DNA of 64,000 bases from Sphingomonas phyllosphaerae 5.2 (GTDB lineage: Bacteria > Pseudomonadota > Alphaproteobacteria > Sphingomonadales > Sphingomonadaceae), in the NCBI RefSeq assembly GCF_000419605.1, contig NZ_ATTI01000001.1, positions 2,638,501 through 2,702,500 on the forward strand. The letters run 5' to 3'. The notes under the pieces are model-generated. The model ran no database searches and was not told the DNA's origin. It worked only from the letters and a program-made list of their open reading frames with translations. A program made the position numbers and the translations under genes. This document shows, piece after piece, positions 47,235 through 56,560 of this stretch. Numbering within the stretch: position 1 is the first letter of the stretch; every line of letters begins with the position of its first letter.

Positions 47235-48788
47235 TCATTCCCACTCGATGGTGCCGGGCGGCTTGGAGGTGTAATCGTAAGTGACGCGATTGACGCCACG
47301 CACCTCGTTGATGATCCGGGTCGCCACCCGTGGCAGGAAGTCGCCGGGGAACTGGAAGGCCTGTGCCGTCATGCCGTCCACCGACGTCACCGCGCGCAGC
47401 GCCAGCACGTTGTCATAGGTTCGCCCGTCGCCCATCACGCCCACCGAGCGCACCGGGAGCAACACCGCAAACGCCTGCCAGATCGTGTCGTACAACCCGG
47501 CGTTGCGAATCTCCTCCAGATAGATCGCATCGGCCTTGCGCAGGATGTCGCACCGCTCCTTGGTGACCTCGCCGGGGATGCGGATCGCCAGACCCGGTCC
47601 GGGGAACGGGTGGCGGCCGACGAACACGTCGGGCAGGCCCAGTTCGCGACCCAGCACGCGCACCTCGTCCTTGAACAATTCGCGCAGCGGCTCCACCAGC
47701 TTCATGTTCATTCGTTCGGGCAGGCCACCGACATTGTGATGGCTCTTGATCGTCACCGACGGGCCGCCGGTGAAGCTGACGCTCTCGATCACGTCGGGAT
47801 ACAGCGTACCCTGCGCCAGGAAATCCGCGCCACCGATCTTCTTGGCCTCCGCCTCGAACACGTCGATGAAGGTCTTGCCGATGAACTTGCGCTTGGCCTC
47901 CGGATCGGTGACCCCGGCCAGCCCCTCCATGAACAGCGCCTGCGCCTCCACATGGACCAGCGGGATGTTGTACGCGCCGCGGAACAGGCCGACGACCTGT
48001 TCGGCCTCTCCCTCCCGCAGGATGCCGCCGTCGACGAACACGCAGGTCAGCTGCTCGCCGATCGCCTCATGGATCAGCACCGCGGCCACCGCCGAATCGA
48101 CCCCGCCCGACAGGCCGCAGATCACGCGGCTGCCGCCGACCTGCTCGCGGATCTCCGCGATCTTGACGCTGCGGAACTCGGCCATCGTCCAGTCGCCGGT
48201 CAGCCCGCAGACATGGCGGGCGAAATTGGCGATCAGCTTCGCACCGTCCGGCGTATGGACCACCTCCGGATGGAATTGCATCCCGTAGAAGCGCCGCTCC
48301 TCGTCGGCGGTGATCGCGAACGGCGCGCCGGGTGACGACGCGACCGGCACGAAACCGGGGGCGAGCGCCGCGACATGATCGCCATGGCTCATCCACACCT
48401 GGTGGCGATCGCCCGACTGCCACAGGCCGTCGAACAACGCGCAGGTCTGGTCGACCTGGACGAACGCCGAGCCGAACTCGCCCGACATGCCCTTTTCGAC
48501 GCGCCCGCCAAGCTGCGCATTCATCACCTGCTGCCCGTAACAGATGCCGAGCACCGGCACGCCGGCGTCGAAGATCGCCTGTGGCGCGCGCGGGCTGCCC
48601 TCGTCGACCACCGAGGCCGGACCGCCCGACAGGATCACGCCCTTCGGCTTGAGCCGGGCGAACGCCTCGGCGGCGGACTGGAAGGGCGCGACCTCGCTAT
48701 AGACCCCCGCCTCGCGCACGCGACGCGCGATCAGCTGGGTCACCTGGCTGCCGAAATCGACGATGAGGATGTTGTCGGGATGCTCCAT
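47235..48788 (-). CDS. guaA: GMP synthase (glutamine-hydrolysing)
   Basis: The 517-residue protein has a class-I glutamine amidotransferase domain (Cys in [11 protein letters not shown] near residue 82; His and Glu in [10 protein letters not shown] near residue 170). The ATP-pyrophosphatase domain follows (P-loop [11 protein letters not shown] near residue 223), and a dimerisation domain ends in KPPGTIEWE. The enzyme makes GMP from XMP, ATP and glutamine. The ATG is the most upstream one giving the standard N-terminus ([10 protein letters not shown]). The usual partner guaB is not in this window. Confidence 0.97.
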   Translation of the reverse strand: MEHPDNILIVDFGSQVTQLIARRVREAGVYSEVAPFQSAAEAFARLKPKGVILSGGPASVVDEGSPRAPQAIFDAGVPVLGICYGQQVMNAQLGGRVEKGMSGEFGSAFVQVDQTCALFDGLWQSGDRHQVWMSHGDHVAALAPGFVPVASSPGAPFAITADEERRFYGMQFHPEVVHTPDGAKLIANFARHVCGLTGDWTMAEFRSVKIAEIREQVGGSRVICGLSGGVDSAVAAVLIHEAIGEQLTCVFVDGGILREGEAEQVVGLFRGAYNIPLVHVEAQALFMEGLAGVTDPEAKRKFIGKTFIDVFEAEAKKIGGADFLAQGTLYPDVIESVSFTGGPSVTIKSHHNVGGLPERMNMKLVEPLRELFKDEVRVLGRELGLPDVFVGRHPFPGPGLAIRIPGEVTKERCDILRKADAIYLEEIRNAGLYDTIWQAFAVLLPVRSVGVMGDGRTYDNVLALRAVTSVDGMTAQAFQFPGDFLPRVATRIINEVRGVNRVTYDYTSKPPGTIEWE

Positions 48789-48852
48789 GACGGGCCTGTA
48801 GCGGGAGTGCGCGCGCCGGGAAAGAGGGCGGAGAAGAGCGTGGACGCCGGGT

Positions 48853-49638
48853 TCAGCGGCGTACGCCTCTCGGCACCACCTCGTTCGCACGCAGCGTCAG
48901 TATCTCCACTCCGGTCGCGGTGACCGCCACGGTATGCTCGAACTGCGCGGAGAGCTTGCCGTCGCCCGTTTCCACCCGCCACCCGTCGTCGATTGTGACG
49001 ACCTTGCGCGTGCCCTGGTTGACCATCGGCTCGACCGTGAAGGTCATGCCCTCTTGCAGCACGGCGCCACTGCCCGGGCGGCCATAGTTCAGCACCTCCG
49101 GCGCCTCGTGCATTTCGCGCCCGATGCCGTGCCCGCAGAAATCGCGCACCACCGCATAGCCGTGCTGCTTGGCGTGCCGGTCGATCGCCGCGCCGACATC
49201 GCCAAGCCGCGCGCCGGCGCGGACTTGCGCGATGCCCTTCCACATCGCTTCCTCCGCCACGCGCACCAGCCGCCGCGCCGCAGGCGCGACCGCACCGACC
49301 AGGTACGTCTTGCTCGAATCAGCGATGAACCCGTTCTTTTCCAGCGTGATGTCGAGGTTCACGATATCGCCGTTGCGGATGATCTCGGCGGCATCAGGCA
49401 CGCCGTGGCAGACCACCTGATTGATCGAGCTGTTGAGCACATACGCGAAATCATACTGGCCCTTGCTGGCGGGACGGGCCTTCAGTTCATCGACGATATA
49501 ATGCTCGACGAGATCGTTGATCGCCAGCGTCGACATGCCCGCGAGCGATCGCGCATCGAGCATCCCGAACACTTGCGCCAGCAGCCGACCGGATTCACGC
49601 ATCAGCGCAAGTTCGGGGGGTGTCTTGATCGTCGTCAT
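48853..49638 (-). CDS. map: Methionine aminopeptidase, type I
   Basis: The 261-residue protein carries all metal ligands of the pita-bread fold. They are VCHGVPD near residue 76, the two Asp in [22 protein letters not shown] near residue 94, [13 protein letters not shown] near residue 168, and the Glu residues in FTVEPMV near residue 203 and QFEHTVAV near residue 234. It removes the initiator methionine. The start codon overlaps the stop of the ParD-like gene (ATGA), so the two are translationally coupled. Confidence 0.95.
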   Translation of the reverse strand: MTTIKTPPELALMRESGRLLAQVFGMLDARSLAGMSTLAINDLVEHYIVDELKARPASKGQYDFAYVLNSSINQVVCHGVPDAAEIIRNGDIVNLDITLEKNGFIADSSKTYLVGAVAPAARRLVRVAEEAMWKGIAQVRAGARLGDVGAAIDRHAKQHGYAVVRDFCGHGIGREMHEAPEVLNYGRPGSGAVLQEGMTFTVEPMVNQGTRKVVTIDDGWRVETGDGKLSAQFEHTVAVTATGVEILTLRANEVVPRGVRR

Positions 49639-49829
49639 GCCGCGCGTGCGGGCGACGCGACCGCTCGTTCGCGCGCAACGATCTCATTGAATGACAGCGC
49701 CGGGTTTGCCTCCGCAAGCATCCCGATCTTCATCCAGAACTCAGCCTGCGCGTTGATCGACCGACACATGACGTTGCTCGCGCGCCGGGCTTCCTCATGG
49801 AGAAGGTCATCAATCTTCACAATCCCCAC
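49635..49829 (-). CDS. ParD-like small protein
   Basis: A GTG start with GGAG seven nucleotides upstream gives 64 residues. VKIDDLLHEEARRASNVMCRSINAQAEFWMKIGMLAEANP matches the ParD-like family, short ribbon-helix-helix proteins related to toxin-antitoxin antitoxins. No toxin gene is adjacent; the coupled downstream gene is map. An upstream frame (to 49856) could add nine residues but has poor support. A palindrome overlaps the predicted promoter, consistent with self-repression. DNA binding is inferred from the family. Confidence 0.75.
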   Translation of the reverse strand: MGIVKIDDLLHEEARRASNVMCRSINAQAEFWMKIGMLAEANPALSFNEIVARERAVASPARAA

Positions 49830-49854
49830 ACACGTTCTCCACACCGTTATCAAC

Positions 49855-49892
49855 ATACGGACCGTATATGGTCAGGATAGCCCCCCTGTCAT
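49855..49892 (-). promoter_or_regulatory. Promoter with operator palindrome for the parD-like/map operon
   Basis: On the minus strand ATGACA (49892-49887) is followed after 17 nt by ATATAC (49869-49864). ATACGG-A-CCGTAT (49855-49867) is a perfect inverted repeat with a one-base centre, covering the -10 box and the predicted start. This is the expected place for an autoregulatory ribbon-helix-helix site. Confidence 0.5.
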
Positions 49893-50052
49893 GTGATGGT
49901 TGCTGAAAGCGGGCGCGGATCACCGTTCGATATCGCGAGAACCGCACACGGTACACGCAGGTATCCCGCCCTATTGCAGCGGATCGCTTCCGGGCTCCGA
50001 CTTTGACGGAGATCACGCCGGGCGCACCGGCGCCGCCTGCAACGCGGAAACG

Positions 50053-50085
50053 AAAAAGGCCGCCCCGTTGCCGGAGCGGCCCTTT
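50053..50085 (-). terminator. Intrinsic terminator after rplQ
   Basis: GGCCGCCCCG (50058-50067) pairs with CGGAGCGGCC (50072-50081) with one mismatch. On the minus strand the stem is followed directly by TTTTT. It closes the ribosomal protein superoperon. Confidence 0.75.
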
Positions 50086-50106
50086 CCTCGACATTTCGTC
50101 GCCCGA

Positions 50107-50532
50107 TCAGGCGGCGGTGTCGTAATCCTCGTCGTCGTTCATCACCGGGCCCGAATCCTGGCCCTTCGCCGAGACGTCGCGATCGACGAACTCGATGATC
50201 GCCATCGGCGAGGCGTCCGACGCGCGGATACCTGCTTTGATGACGCGGGTGTAGCCGCCGTTCCGATCGGCATAGCGCGTGGCCAGCACGTCGAACAACT
50301 TCACCAGCTGCGCATCGTCAAGCAACCGCGCATGCGCGAGACGGCGGTTCGAAAGGCCGCCCTTCTTGCCCAGCGTGATCAGCTTTTCGATGTAAGGACG
50401 CAATTCCTTCGCCTTGGCGACGGTGGTGGTGATCTGCTCATGCTTGATGAGTGCCGCAGACATGTTGCGGAACAACGCGATGCGATGTGCCGAAGTACGC
50501 TGCAGCTTACGACCGCCTACACGATGGCGCAT
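50107..50532 (-). CDS. rplQ: 50S ribosomal protein L17
   Basis: The 141-residue protein begins [16 protein letters not shown] and includes [31 protein letters not shown], the conserved L17 core. An acidic tail (VMNDDEDYD) follows. L17 lies near the exit tunnel of the large subunit. It is the last gene of the alpha operon, separated from rpoA by 225 nt containing two hairpins. Confidence 0.97.
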   Translation of the reverse strand: MRHRVGGRKLQRTSAHRIALFRNMSAALIKHEQITTTVAKAKELRPYIEKLITLGKKGGLSNRRLAHARLLDDAQLVKLFDVLATRYADRNGGYTRVIKAGIRASDASPMAIIEFVDRDVSAKGQDSGPVMNDDEDYDTAA

Positions 50533-50692
50533 GATCTTCTTCCTTCTCGTTCGTCAGGGGGCCGGTTCAGGGAACCCCGGGACAGGTCGGGACGGTGGCC
50601 GACCGGAAAACCGTCACCCCTGCGAAGGCGGGGGTCCATGTCTGGTTCGGCGTACGAGACGCCGGTCTAGGCAGGAGGATGGCAGGTGACGA

Positions 50693-50750
50693 CGCAGCGA
50701 AGCTGCGCCGTCCACCGAAAGCCGCTCCGCGAATAGCTCGCGCTATTCGC
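50693..50750. repeat. Two hairpins between rpoA and rplQ
   Basis: CGACGCAGC-GAA-GCTGCGCCG (near 50693-50713) and GCGAATAGC-TCGC-GCTATTCGC (50729-50750) are adjacent stems of about nine base pairs; the second is perfect. No T-run follows, so these are more likely processing or mRNA-stability elements than terminators. Confidence 0.5.
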
Positions 50751-50757
50751 GTGTGGC

Positions 50758-51822
50758 TCAGCCCATGATTTCCTGCTCGAGCTTCTTGGCGACTTCCTCG
50801 ATGTTCTCGGGCGGCCAGCCAGGGATTTCCATCCCGAGCCGCAGCCCCATCGAGGACAGTACTTCCTTGATCTCGTTGAGCGACTTGCGGCCGAAGTTCG
50901 GGGTCCGCAACATTTCCGCTTCGGTCTTGCCGACCAGATCGCCGATGTAGATGATGTTGTCGTTCTTGAGGCAGTTCGCCGAACGGACCGACAGTTCCAA
51001 CTCGTCGACCTTCTTGAGCAGGTAGCGGTTGATCTGCGCGGTATCGCTGGGCGCCTCGCCACCGGTCGCCGCCGGAGCGGCTACGCCGATCGGTGCCGAA
51101 CGCGTCACCGACGAATCATCGAAGTGCACGAACAGCGCCAGCTGGTCCTGAAGGATGCGGCCGGCATAGCCCACCGCGTCTTCCGGGGTGACCGTTCCGT
51201 CGGTCTCGATCGTCAGCGTCAGCTTGTCGTAGTCCAGGTCCTGCCCGACACGGGTCGGATCGACCTTGTACGACACCTGGCGCACCGGCGAGTACAGCGC
51301 GTCGACCGGGATCAGCCCGATCGGCGCATCCGCCGGACGGTTGTTGACCGCCGCGACATAGCCCTTACCGACGTCGGCGGTCAGTTCCATGTTGAACGTC
51401 GCGCCCTCGTCGAGGTGGCAGATGACCAGCTCGGGGTTCATCACTTCGATGTCGCCCGACACTGCGATGTCGCCTGCCTTGACCTCGGCCGGCCCGGTCG
51501 CGGACAGCTGGAGCCGCTTCGGGCCTTCGCCCTGCATGCGGATCGCAATCTGCTTCACGTTCAGGACGATGTCGGTCACGTCCTCGCGAACGCCAGCCAG
51601 CGAGCTGAACTCGTGGAGCACGTTCTCGATCTTGATCGACGTCACCGCCGCGCCTTGCAGCGAGGACAGCAACACACGACGCAGCGCATTGCCGAGCGTC
51701 AGGCCGAAGCCGCGCTCCAGCGGTTCGGCGATGAACGTCGCCTTGCGCTTGCCGTCACCGCTCTTCTTTTCGAGCTGGTTGGGCTTCTTCAGTTCTTGCC
51801 AGTTCTTTGCGTTGACAGACAA
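50758..51822 (-). CDS. rpoA: RNA polymerase alpha subunit
   Basis: The 354-residue protein has the dimerisation domain ([28 protein letters not shown] near residue 38) and the C-terminal DNA- and activator-contacting domain ([24 protein letters not shown] near residue 270, then [21 protein letters not shown]). A linker of about 20 residues separates them. Its place between rpsK and rplQ is the standard alpha operon order. Confidence 0.97.
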   Translation of the reverse strand: MSVNAKNWQELKKPNQLEKKSGDGKRKATFIAEPLERGFGLTLGNALRRVLLSSLQGAAVTSIKIENVLHEFSSLAGVREDVTDIVLNVKQIAIRMQGEGPKRLQLSATGPAEVKAGDIAVSGDIEVMNPELVICHLDEGATFNMELTADVGKGYVAAVNNRPADAPIGLIPVDALYSPVRQVSYKVDPTRVGQDLDYDKLTLTIETDGTVTPEDAVGYAGRILQDQLALFVHFDDSSVTRSAPIGVAAPAATGGEAPSDTAQINRYLLKKVDELELSVRSANCLKNDNIIYIGDLVGKTEAEMLRTPNFGRKSLNEIKEVLSSMGLRLGMEIPGWPPENIEEVAKKLEQEIMG

Positions 51823-51917
51823 GCTCTCGTCCCCTGGGGTTGGGCCGGACGCGGGGGACGCGACCGACCGGGTAATGAACGCAGCCGCTCGTCAGCGACT
51901 GCGCGAAGCGCACGTCG

Positions 51918-52307
51918 TTAGACGCGACGGCGCTTGGACGGGCGGACGCCGTTGTGCGGGATCGAGGTCACGTCGCGGATCGACGTGATCTGGAAACCGA
52001 CCGCCTGCAGCGCGCGCAGCGCCGACTCACGACCCGAACCCGGGCCCTTGACCTCGACCTCGATCGTGCGAACGCCGTGCTCGGCGGCCTTCTTGCCAGC
52101 GTCTTCGGCCGCGACCTGTGCGGCGTAAGGCGTCGACTTCCGGCTGCCCTTGAACCCCATCATCCCGGCCGAGGACCAGCTGATCGCATTGCCCTGCGCG
52201 TCGGTGATGGTGATCATGGTGTTGTTGAAGCTGGCGTTCACGTGAGCGACGCCTGCGGTGATGTTCTTGCGCTCGCGCCGACGAACGCGCTGCGGTGCCT
52301 GTGCCAT
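51918..52307 (-). CDS. rpsK: 30S ribosomal protein S11
   Basis: The 129-residue protein has [29 protein letters not shown] near residue 16, [12 protein letters not shown] near residue 50 and the C-terminal [14 protein letters not shown]11 lines the platform near the mRNA exit. The gene lies between rpsM and rpoA with short spacers. Confidence 0.97.
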   Translation of the reverse strand: MAQAPQRVRRRERKNITAGVAHVNASFNNTMITITDAQGNAISWSSAGMMGFKGSRKSTPYAAQVAAEDAGKKAAEHGVRTIEVEVKGPGSGRESALRALQAVGFQITSIRDVTSIPHNGVRPSKRRRV

Positions 52308-52412
52308 ATGGTGTTCCTGACCTTTATTTCCAAGACGAGGGCCGGGAGGCTGTACACCTCTGACCTGCCCCCGACGGAGAAGAAGACGAAATCAGTCGAA
52401 GAGACTGGCTTC

Positions 52413-52781
52413 TTACTTCTTCTTGCCCGCGATCGGCTTTGCCTTGCCCTTGCGGGTGCGCGCGTTGGTGTGCGTCCGCTGACCGCGGACCGGCAGGCCC
52501 TTGCGGTGACGCAGGCCACGGTAGCAGGCAAGGTCCATCAGGCGCTTGATGTTCATCGCAGTCTCGCGACGAAGATCACCCTCGACGGTGTGGTCGGCGT
52601 CGATCGCCTCGCGGATCTGCAGCACTTCCTGATCGCTCAGGTCCTGCACGCGACGATCGGCAGCGATGTTCAGCTTCGTGGTGATTTCCAGCGCCTTGGC
52701 CGGACCGATGCCGTGGATGTAGGTCAGCGCGATCAGAACGCGCTTGTTGGTCGGGATGTTGACACCCGCGATACGTGCCAT
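52413..52781 (-). CDS. rpsM: 30S ribosomal protein S13
   Basis: The ATG opens [29 protein letters not shown] and gives 122 residues ending in the basic tail [19 protein letters not shown]13 sits in the head of the small subunit near the P site. It is the first gene of the alpha part. A promoter-like TTGACA lies upstream, overlapping the end of the small membrane-protein gene. Confidence 0.97.
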   Translation of the reverse strand: MARIAGVNIPTNKRVLIALTYIHGIGPAKALEITTKLNIAADRRVQDLSDQEVLQIREAIDADHTVEGDLRRETAMNIKRLMDLACYRGLRHRKGLPVRGQRTHTNARTRKGKAKPIAGKKK

Positions 52782-52943
52782 GGATTTGTTCTCCTGTGCT
52801 CCACAGGGTGCGGCATGGCTGCCACGCACCCCATCTCGTCGCATTGCGCTTCCCATCCCCAGGTTTCCGGCGCCTCACCCGCGAACGCGTGAGAGGGGCA
52901 CGCACGAACGTGCCGCCGGGACTCGGTGGATTGGAAGGAAGAG

Positions 52944-52972
52944 CCGTTAGGGCGGCGGTAACGTCGTGTCAA
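52944..52972 (-). promoter_or_regulatory. Promoter ahead of rpsM
   Basis: On the minus strand a perfect TTGACA (52972-52967) is followed after 17 nt by TAACGG (52949-52944), a weak -10. The -10 includes the stop codon of the upstream membrane-protein gene. With the terminator after adk, this would make the alpha part a separate transcript. Confidence 0.35.
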
Positions 52973-53204
52973 GCAACGGGTTCCGGACACCACGCCGCAA
53001 TTGCCCCCAACGCCGCAGTGCGACCACGAACCACGCCAGTTCGACGAGCCCGAACGGCCAGGCTCCCTGCAGAAATCCATATATCGAACCCAACAGACAT
53101 CCGATCGCGAACAACAATGTCCAGAACGGCGCGCGCGCCTCCAACGCGTAGCAGACGAGGGTGAAGCTGACCGCGAAAAGGCCGAAGGCGGTAAGGGCGT
53201 CCAT
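52947..53204 (-). CDS. Small membrane protein of unknown function
   Basis: The chosen ATG gives 85 residues. There are two to three hydrophobic segments: LTAFGLFAVSFTLVCYALE at the N-terminus, FWTLLFAIGCLLGSIYGFLQGAWPFGLVELAWFVVALRRW in the centre, and a basic tail. The GFLQGAWPFGLVE run looks conserved in sphingomonads as I recall. It lies between the adk terminator and rpsM, inside an otherwise purely translational gene block. I do not recognise a family or function. Confidence 0.65.
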   Translation of the reverse strand: MDALTAFGLFAVSFTLVCYALEARAPFWTLLFAIGCLLGSIYGFLQGAWPFGLVELAWFVVALRRWGQLRRGVRNPLLDTTLPPP

Positions 53205-53259
53205 CCGCCGCGTCATGCCGGATGCGGCACGCCACGGCCAGTCCCATCGACCGGACACG

Positions 53260-53295
53260 AAAAGGCCGACGGAGGACAGGGAACCTCCGCCGGCC
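53260..53295 (-). terminator. Intrinsic terminator after adk
   Basis: On the minus strand GGCCGGCGGAGG (53295-53284) pairs with CCTCCGTCGGCC (53275-53264) with one mismatch, and is followed by TTTT (53263-53260). It would end the spc-secY-adk transcript. Confidence 0.65.
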
Positions 53296-53443
53296 ATCGG
53301 CGCCCTACGGGAGTTCGGGCGACGATCGTTACCGTCGCCTCGTGGGGAGGGACGACGGGGCAGCGTCTGTTTCGCTGCCTCGACGAACTCTCTACACCCG
53401 TCTATCCGGCCGCCACCTTACGCGACCATGAACTTTCCGTCAC

Positions 53444-54100
53444 CTACGCGACGGGCACTGCTGCGAGGATCGACTCGATCTGCGCGGTCACCGAGTCGAT
53501 CTGCCCCATACCATCGACACGCGACACCAGCCCGCGCGCCTCGTAGATAGGAATGATCGGCGCGGTCTTGGCGCGATATTCGGCCATCCGCGTACGCACC
53601 GTCTGTTCATTGTCGTCGGGACGACGCTTGAACTCGTGCGCACCGCACACATCGCAGGCGCCCTCGACCTTGGGCTGCTTGAAGGTGTCGTGATAACCGG
53701 CCCCGCAATTCGCGCAGGTAAAGCGCCCGACGATCCGCTCGACCAACGCGTCCTCATTGACCTCGAGCTCGATCACCGCATCCAGCCGCTGCCCGCGCTC
53801 GTCGAGCAACAGGTCAAGTGCGTCGGCTTGCGCAGCAGTGCGCGGATAGCCGTCGAAGATCGCGCCGCTCGCCGTGCCGGCGTCGAGCCGCTCTCCGATC
53901 AACGCCGAGACGATCGCATCGCTGACCAATTCGCCCGCTTCCATCACCGCCTTGGCCTGCAACCCCACCGGGGTGCCCGCCTTCACCGCCGCGCGCAGCA
54001 TGTCGCCGGTCGACAATTGCACCAGCCCGTGGGCCTCGACCAATCGCTGCGCCTGGGTTCCCTTGCCCGCCCCCGGCGGCCCCAGCAGAATGATGTTCAC
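53444..54100 (-). CDS. adk: Adenylate kinase
   Basis: The 218-residue protein starts with the P-loop MNIILLGPPGAGKGTQAQRL. It has FDGYPRTAAQADAL near residue 84 and a long LID domain. The LID carries four cysteines (CANCGAGY and CDVCG, about residues 130-153), which form a structural zinc site as in Gram-positive-type kinases. It catalyses ATP + AMP = 2 ADP. Its position after secY is typical of alphaproteobacteria. Confidence 0.97.
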   Translation of the reverse strand: MNIILLGPPGAGKGTQAQRLVEAHGLVQLSTGDMLRAAVKAGTPVGLQAKAVMEAGELVSDAIVSALIGERLDAGTASGAIFDGYPRTAAQADALDLLLDERGQRLDAVIELEVNEDALVERIVGRFTCANCGAGYHDTFKQPKVEGACDVCGAHEFKRRPDDNEQTVRTRMAEYRAKTAPIIPIYEARGLVSRVDGMGQIDSVTAQIESILAAVPVA

Positions 54101-54159
54101 CGAACTCGTCCCCTTTGTCCGTCCCTGTCAGCGCCCCGTCCCTGTCGGAGCGCCATCCC

Positions 54160-55506
54160 TCAGCGGCGGCGAGCGCCCTTGAGCTTCGCCTTCTTGATCA
54201 GGTCGCCATACTGGTGCGCCAGCAGGTGCGACTGGATCTGCGTCACCGTGTCCATCGTCACGTTGACGACGATCAGCAAGCTGGTGCCACCCAGATAGAA
54301 CGGGATCGACAGCGCCGACACGAGATATTCCGGAACCACGCAGATGAACGTCAGATACGCCGCGCCAATCACGGTGATGCGCGTCAGCACATAATCGAAA
54401 TAGCTCTCGGTGTTCTTGCCCGGGCGAATGCCCGGGATGAACCCACCGTACCGCTTCAGGTTCTCGGCGGTTTCTTCCGGGTTGAACACCACCGCCGTGT
54501 AGAAGAACGAGAAGAAGATAATGCCGCCCGCATAGAGCGCCATGTAGACCGGCGAACCGTGCTGGAGATACTGGTTGAGGCTGATCAGCACGTCGCCCCA
54601 CCAGCTCTCGCCCGATACGCGGTTGCCCGCGAACTGGGTGATGGTCAGCGGCAGCAGCAGCAGCGACGAGGCGAAGATCGGGGGGATCACGCCCGCGGTG
54701 TTGATCTTGAGCGGAAGATGACTGCGGTCCGCCTGCATCCCACGCTGCGTCTGCCGCTTGGGATATTGGATCAGGATACGGCGCTGGGCGCGCTCCATGA
54801 AGCAGATCAGCAGGATCAGCCCGACGACCACCACTACGATCGCGATGATCGACACCGGACTGGTCGAGCCAGAGCGCCCGCCCTCAAGCAGGTTGAGCAG
54901 CGTCGTCGGCAGGTGCGCGACAATGCCGGCCATGATGATCAGCGATACGCCGTTGCCGATTCCGCGACTGGTGATCTGCTCGCCCAACCACATCAGGAAC
55001 ATCGTGCCGCCGATCAGCGAGATGACCGCACCGACGCGGAACAGCATGCCCGGCTCGATCACCGCGCCGCCGGCCTCCAGCCCACGGGCGATGAAATACC
55101 CCTGCACCGCCGTCAGCGCGACCGTGCCGTAGCGCGTGTACTGATTGAGCTTCTTGCGCCCCGACTCGCCTTCCTTCTTGATCGCGGCGAGCTGCGGACT
55201 GAGCGAGGTCGCCAGCTGCACGACGATCGATGCCGTGATGTACGGCATTACGCCCAACGCGATCAGCGACGCGCGCGACAGCGAGCCACCCGAGAAGGTG
55301 TTGAAGAAGTCGAGCACACCGCCCTTCATTCGCTCGGCCAGCACGCCAAGCTGCGTCGGGTCGATCCCCGGCAGCGGCACGTAGCTGAGCAGGCGGAAGA
55401 CGATCAGCGCTCCGATCGTGAACCACAGTCGCTTCTTGAGGTCGGTAGCCTGCGAAAACTTCGCGAGGCTGATGCTCTGCGCCATCTGGTCGGCTGCGGA
55501 TGCCAT
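54160..55506 (-). CDS. secY: Preprotein translocase subunit SecY
   Basis: The 448-residue protein has ten membrane helices. Landmarks include YVPLPGIDPTQL near residue 44, the plug-side GGSLSRASLIALGVMPYITASI, and the conserved cytoplasmic loop with RYGGFIPGIRPGKNTESYFDYVLTRIT near residue 350. It forms the protein-conducting channel with SecE and SecG. The gene is preceded by its own promoter-like sequence and a terminator after rplO, so it may be transcribed partly on its own. Confidence 0.97.
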   Translation of the reverse strand: MASAADQMAQSISLAKFSQATDLKKRLWFTIGALIVFRLLSYVPLPGIDPTQLGVLAERMKGGVLDFFNTFSGGSLSRASLIALGVMPYITASIVVQLATSLSPQLAAIKKEGESGRKKLNQYTRYGTVALTAVQGYFIARGLEAGGAVIEPGMLFRVGAVISLIGGTMFLMWLGEQITSRGIGNGVSLIIMAGIVAHLPTTLLNLLEGGRSGSTSPVSIIAIVVVVVGLILLICFMERAQRRILIQYPKRQTQRGMQADRSHLPLKINTAGVIPPIFASSLLLLPLTITQFAGNRVSGESWWGDVLISLNQYLQHGSPVYMALYAGGIIFFSFFYTAVVFNPEETAENLKRYGGFIPGIRPGKNTESYFDYVLTRITVIGAAYLTFICVVPEYLVSALSIPFYLGGTSLLIVVNVTMDTVTQIQSHLLAHQYGDLIKKAKLKGARRR

Positions 55507-55565
55507 CGTGTCGGTGTATCCTGGAAACGAAGAACGGCGGGATGCGTTTATACCGCCCCGCCGTT

Positions 55566-55593
55566 CATATAGGCACTTGGCGCGCCTTGTCTA
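55566..55593 (-). promoter_or_regulatory. Sigma-70-type promoter of secY
   Basis: On the minus strand TAGACA (55593-55588) is followed after 16 nt by TATATG (55571-55566). A 10-bp inverted repeat GAACGGCGGG (55532-55541) / CCCGCCGTTC (55557-55566) starts at the -10 box and spans the predicted transcription start, so it may be an operator. Confidence 0.5.
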
Positions 55594-55670
55594 ACCCGGC
55601 GAGGCGCAGCGATCACGAAACCCGGCGTCCACGAACGATGGCGGCATGTGCCAGACCGGATCGTCCGAGG

Positions 55671-55704
55671 AAAAAGGCCGTCCGGTGCCAGAGGCGGGGA
55701 CGGC
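55671..55704 (-). terminator. Intrinsic terminator between rplO and secY
   Basis: On the minus strand GCCGTCC (55704-55698) pairs perfectly with GGACGGC (55683-55677) across a 14-nt loop and is followed by CTTTTT. The stem is short, so read-through is likely. Confidence 0.5.
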
Positions 55705-55756
55705 GAGCGCCGAACGGGAGAGAACGACCATTGGCCGCCCTCCCCCACCCTGTCGC

Positions 55757-56278
55757 TTAAGCCTGCTTGCGTGCCGCCTGTGCGGTGCGGTGCTTGGCCT
55801 TGGCCTTGTCCGCAGCCGGTACCAGCTCCGGCACGTTCACCGACCCACCGGCATTCTCGATCGCGGTGCGCGCACCGGCCGAGACGCCCTGAACCGTGAA
55901 GTTCAGCTTGGCCGAGAACTCGCCCTTGGCGAGGACGCGGACGCCATCCTTGCCGCCGCGCGCCAGGCCAGCAGCCTTCAGCGTGGCATGATCGATGTCG
56001 GTCGCGGTCAGCTTGCCGGCGTCGATCGCCTTCTGGATCGCGCCCAGGTTCACCTCGGCATAATCCTTGGCGAAGATGTTGTTGAAGCCACGCTTCGGCA
56101 ACCGCATGTGGAGCGGCATCTGCCCGCCTTCGAAGCCGGCGATGGAAACGCCCTCGCGGCTCTTCTGGCCCTTCTGGCCACGACCACCGGTCTTGCCCTT
56201 GCCGGAACCGATGCCACGACCGACACGCATCCTGCGATGACGGGCGCCCTGGTTGTCGCTGAGTTCGTTAAGCTTCAT
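55757..56278 (-). CDS. rplO: 50S ribosomal protein L15
   Basis: The ATG at 56278 gives 173 residues starting [22 protein letters not shown], then the glycine-rich [43 protein letters not shown] follows. An upstream frame adds only three residues. The C-terminus ([14 protein letters not shown]) is a lysine-rich extension. L15 binds 23S rRNA in the large subunit. Confidence 0.96.
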   Translation of the reverse strand: MKLNELSDNQGARHRRMRVGRGIGSGKGKTGGRGQKGQKSREGVSIAGFEGGQMPLHMRLPKRGFNNIFAKDYAEVNLGAIQKAIDAGKLTATDIDHATLKAAGLARGGKDGVRVLAKGEFSAKLNFTVQGVSAGARTAIENAGGSVNVPELVPAADKAKAKHRTAQAARKQA

Positions 56279-56374
56279 GATATGCACTCGCTTTCGCTTT
56301 TGTCGCGCTGAAATAAGGAAGGGGGCCGGTTAGCCCCCTTCCAACGTCTTGTCACTAGTCGCGTGATGAAGGGC

Positions 56375-56554
56375 TCAGCCCTCCAGCACCTCGACCATGT
56401 GCTGCACCTTGCGGATCATGCCACGGACCGACTCGGTATCTTCGAGTTCGGACACCTTGTGCATCTTGTTGAGGCCCAGCCCGACGAGGGTCGCGCGCTG
56501 ATCCTTGGTGCGACGGATCGGCGATCCGGTCTGCTTCACCTTGATGGTCGCCAT
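56375..56554 (-). CDS. rpmD: 50S ribosomal protein L30
   Basis: A short frame of 59 residues starts [20 protein letters not shown] and continues with [23 protein letters not shown] before ending HMVEVLEG. This is the complete L30 protein at its normal bacterial length. It stands between rpsE (6 nt upstream on the minus strand) and rplO, the standard spc order. Confidence 0.95.
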   Translation of the reverse strand: MATIKVKQTGSPIRRTKDQRATLVGLGLNKMHKVSELEDTESVRGMIRKVQHMVEVLEG

Positions 56555-56560
56555 ATCGAC

